8,049 nt of DNA from a bacterium. GTDB taxonomy: Bacteria > Bdellovibrionota_C > UBA2361 > SZUA-149. A program made the translations under genes and the position numbers. The DNA lies in assembly GCA_003230795.1 (NCBI GenBank), contig QIGM01000423.1, positions 1 through 8,049 on the forward strand, given 5' to 3'. The notes beneath the pieces are model-generated. The model saw only the letters and a list, made by a program, of their open reading frames with translations. It did no database searches and was not told the DNA's origin. Shown here in pieces: positions 6,180-8,049 of this stretch. The first letter of the stretch is position 1, and each line of letters opens with the position of its first letter.

Positions 6180-7448
6180 CCGTAATGCTTCGGCCGGACG
6201 AAGTTTTGCCGCACGCCAGGCCGGGTACACTCCGGTCACTGCAGTAATAACAAAAGCACATACTGCCGTAAGCAACATATTCATAGGGTTAATCACAACC
6301 GGCACGGTGTCTAAGGAAAATACTCGTTCATCTATCGGGAAACCGAATTCACGAAGCCCAATACTACCAAGCACTCCAAATATCGTTCCAACAACGACTC
6401 CCACCGCTCCAATTGTGGCACCCTGGAGCAAAAAGATACGCAAGATACTGTTGTCACTTGCTCCCATAGATTTCAGAATCGCTATATCCTTATTCTTCTC
6501 CATAACCACCATCACAAGGGTGCTCATTATGGAAAAGCTGGCCACGACAGTCAGCAGCAACAGCACTATGAAATACACTCGTTTCTCTAGACGAATTGCG
6601 TCCCAAAGTGGTTTGTTCTGCTCGGTCCAGTCGGTGAGATAATACGGCGAATCGCCGGCACCAAGCTTTTGATAAATCTGCTTAGCGATTTCTGGCGCTT
6701 CGAAGAGATTATCAACGCTCACCTCGAGGCCAGTAACAGCCTTTCCTAAATCAAAAAACTGTTGGGCTGAGGCGATAGAAGTATAAGCAAGCCCGCTCTC
6801 ATACTCTATCAATCCGGAACTATACGATCCGACAACGATAAAACGCCTCAATTGCGGCACCAGCCCTTGCGGAGAAGCATTGAATTTTGGTGCGAACAAA
6901 GTGACAAGTGAACCATCTGCCACATTCAGCCGCTGCCGCAATGCTCGTCCAATTACTAATGGAGGATACGAGACAAGATCTTCTGTTCCGTCCGGTCTCT
7001 GAATGAGGGATTGTGCTGGAGAAAAAAGCACATCGGTTGAAACATCTAATTCCATCAACTCACCAAGCTTGATGTCTGGTTGAGTTCCCTGTTCAACACC
7101 CCGAATCAGCACTCCTCGCGAGCCCATGTCGCTCGCAATCATTGCTTGGCTGTAGGTGAACGGAAAAGCGTCCTGGACGCCTTTTACTTCTTTGATCTTC
7201 GTTAGCAGCTCATCGTAATCAGCGATGTCTCCCCCGTAACGACGGAGAGTCACGTGAGCATTCGCATCGACCAACTTTTCTTGTAGCGCTGTTTCAAAGC
7301 CAGTCATCACAGCAAGCGTGATATCAAGGACCATCACACTTAGCGCAACGCCAAGTACGGAGATTACCGTGATAATAGAAATGAAGAATTCCTTTCTCTT
7401 ACTTCGCAAATAGCGAAAAGAGACAAAGGACTCGAAGTGAAATGACAT
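6171..7448 (-). CDS. lolC: lipoprotein-releasing ABC transporter permease, LolC/LolE family
   Basis: This is the inner membrane permease partner of LolD, which releases lipoproteins to LolA. The 425-residue protein has the standard layout: a short cytoplasmic FRYLRSKRKEF lead (11-21), membrane segment 1 (about 22-48) followed by the conserved AVMTGFE (46-52), a periplasmic domain (about 52-290), and three more membrane segments (about 292-316, 335-360 and 388-410). The cytoplasmic turn EKNKDIAILKSMGAS (317-331) is the coupling helix region, and the end PAEALRFE is a family signature. Residues 184-202 (APKFNASPQG...P) occupy the position of the LolC Hook that binds LolA, so LolC-like properties are visible. 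Only one permease gene is present, so the transporter may be a homodimer or LolF-like; a second copy elsewhere cannot be excluded. The ATG shares one base with the lysS stop (TAATG). The symbol lolC, rather than lolE or lolF, is provisional. Confidence 0.92.
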   Translation of the reverse strand: MSFHFESFVSFRYLRSKRKEFFISIITVISVLGVALSVMVLDITLAVMTGFETALQEKLVDANAHVTLRRYGGDIADYDELLTKIKEVKGVQDAFPFTYSQAMIASDMGSRGVLIRGVEQGTQPDIKLGELMELDVSTDVLFSPAQSLIQRPDGTEDLVSYPPLVIGRALRQRLNVADGSLVTLFAPKFNASPQGLVPQLRRFIVVGSYSSGLIEYESGLAYTSIASAQQFFDLGKAVTGLEVSVDNLFEAPEIAKQIYQKLGAGDSPYYLTDWTEQNKPLWDAIRLEKRVYFIVLLLLTVVASFSIMSTLVMVVMEKNKDIAILKSMGASDNSILRIFLLQGATIGAVGVVVGTIFGVLGSIGLREFGFPIDERVFSLDTVPVVINPMNMLLTAVCAFVITAVTGVYPAWRAAKLRPAEALRFE

Positions 7449-8049
7449 TACGAATTATCCGAGGACTGTGCCGATGAATGTAACGGACGCATGGTCGGAA
7501 AGAAAATAACATCCCTGATACTCTTGGCACCCGTAAGCAGCATAACCAATCGATCAATGCCGATCCCCTCACCTGCTGTAGGCGGCAACCCATACTCGAG
7601 TGCGGTAACAAAGTCCTCATCGAACCCCATCGCCTCCTCATCTCCAGCAGCAGCCGCGACTGCCTGCTCTTCAAATCTCCTTCTCTGATCATCTGCATCG
7701 TTGAGTTCACTGAAGGCATTCGCGAGTTCCATCCCAGCAACCATCAACTCGAAGCGATCAACAAAGCGAGGATCCTCGGCATTAGGTCGGGCTAGTGGTG
7801 AAATACTTGTGGGGTGGCCAGTGATAAAAGTTGGATTGATAATCTTTGATTCAACATAGCGATCAAACAATTCGAAGAGAGCCTTGCCATAGTCGCTAAT
7901 TTCAGAAATGTCCTCAAAGCCAACACTAGCAGCCGCAGCGTAGACCCCTTCAATGGTATCAAGATCAAACTCGCGCGGGATTTCACCAATCTCATGAATG
8001 GCATCCTTCATACTTAGACGTTTCCATGGGGTGCTAAAATCTATCTCTT
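7448..8049 (-). CDS. lysS: lysyl-tRNA synthetase, class II (3' part, cut by window edge)
   Basis: LysRS charges tRNA-Lys with lysine in the cytoplasm. The frame stays open through the right edge, so only about the last 199 codons are visible, roughly the C-terminal 40 percent of a usual 490-510 residue enzyme. The first visible residues, FSTPWKRLSM, match the family pattern PPW(R/K)RLSM that lies inside the catalytic domain. The methionine after it (8011) is therefore internal, not a start. Further marks are the HPTSISPLAR segment, RFELMVAGMELANAFSELND, and class II motif 3, GEGIGIDRLVMLLTG, near the C-terminus. The S in HPTSISPLAR and the proline after it differ from the common HPTEISPLARR pattern, which looks tolerable since human LysRS also varies there. 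A lysS gene heading a lolCD-bamA cluster is the order I recall from deltaproteobacterial genomes. N-terminal anticodon-binding domain and motif 1 lie outside the window. Confidence 0.95.
   Translation of the reverse strand, partial: EIDFSTPWKRLSMKDAIHEIGEIPREFDLDTIEGVYAAAASVGFEDISEISDYGKALFELFDRYVESKIINPTFITGHPTSISPLARPNAEDPRFVDRFELMVAGMELANAFSELNDADDQRRRFEEQAVAAAAGDEEAMGFDEDFVTALEYGLPPTAGEGIGIDRLVMLLTGAKSIRDVIFFPTMRPLHSSAQSSDNS

Noticed and set aside
6118..6642. 174-codon open frame on the plus strand
   Set aside because: It runs opposite lolD and lolC, is low in complexity (many S, T, I) and shows no recognisable protein features.
7448..8011. A complete short 187-codon gene starting at the ATG at 8011
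   Set aside because: The frame continues open to the window edge with residues typical of the LysRS catalytic domain, so this is a truncated lysS and not a separate gene.

Overview
The window holds eight genes, all read from the minus strand, so transcription runs from high to low coordinates: lysS (3' part only, entering at the right edge), lolC/E, lolD, bamA, skp/ompH, fabZ, lpxA, lpxI. I found no RNA genes, CRISPR array, insertion sequence or phage gene. All complete reading frames look intact.

The organism is a diderm bacterium that makes lipid A. The order lysS - lolC/E - lolD - bamA - skp - fabZ - lpxA - lpxI, with LpxI as the UDP-2,3-diacylglucosamine pyrophosphatase, resembles the arrangement I recall from Geobacter-like and other deltaproteobacterial lineages in the broad sense (Desulfobacterota, Myxococcota, SAR324 and relatives). 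It differs from the enterobacterial order (rseP-bamA-skp-lpxD-fabZ-lpxA-lpxB). GC content is moderate by eye. The lineage assignment is inference; gene order alone does not settle it.

Right part (8049-5473): the end of lysyl-tRNA synthetase overlaps the lolC/E start by one base. A lipoprotein-release permease and its ATPase LolD follow with a 20-base gap. LolD overlaps bamA by four bases (ATGA). Centre (5476-3149): full-length BamA with signal peptide, five POTRA repeats and barrel. Between bamA and skp lies the only long gene-free stretch (2839-3148). It holds a perfect 24-bp inverted repeat with a smaller hairpin nested inside, a second short palindrome, a possible weak promoter, and a good ribosome binding site in front of a TTG-started skp. 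Left part (2838-69): skp, fabZ, lpxA and lpxI, closely spaced. The last 68 bases of the window show no gene start; lpxB, the usual next gene, is not visible.

The genes share one job, building the outer membrane. LolC/E and LolD extract lipoproteins (including, presumably, Bam lipoproteins). Skp carries unfolded porins to BamA, which inserts them. FabZ keeps fatty acid elongation running, drawing on the same 3-hydroxyacyl-ACP that LpxA uses for the first step of lipid A synthesis, and LpxI does the fourth step. lpxD, normally between skp and fabZ, is absent here.

I see no strong case for an undescribed system. The items most worth a second look are the large hairpin between bamA and skp, the missing lpxD, and short direct repeats spanning two of the stop codons.
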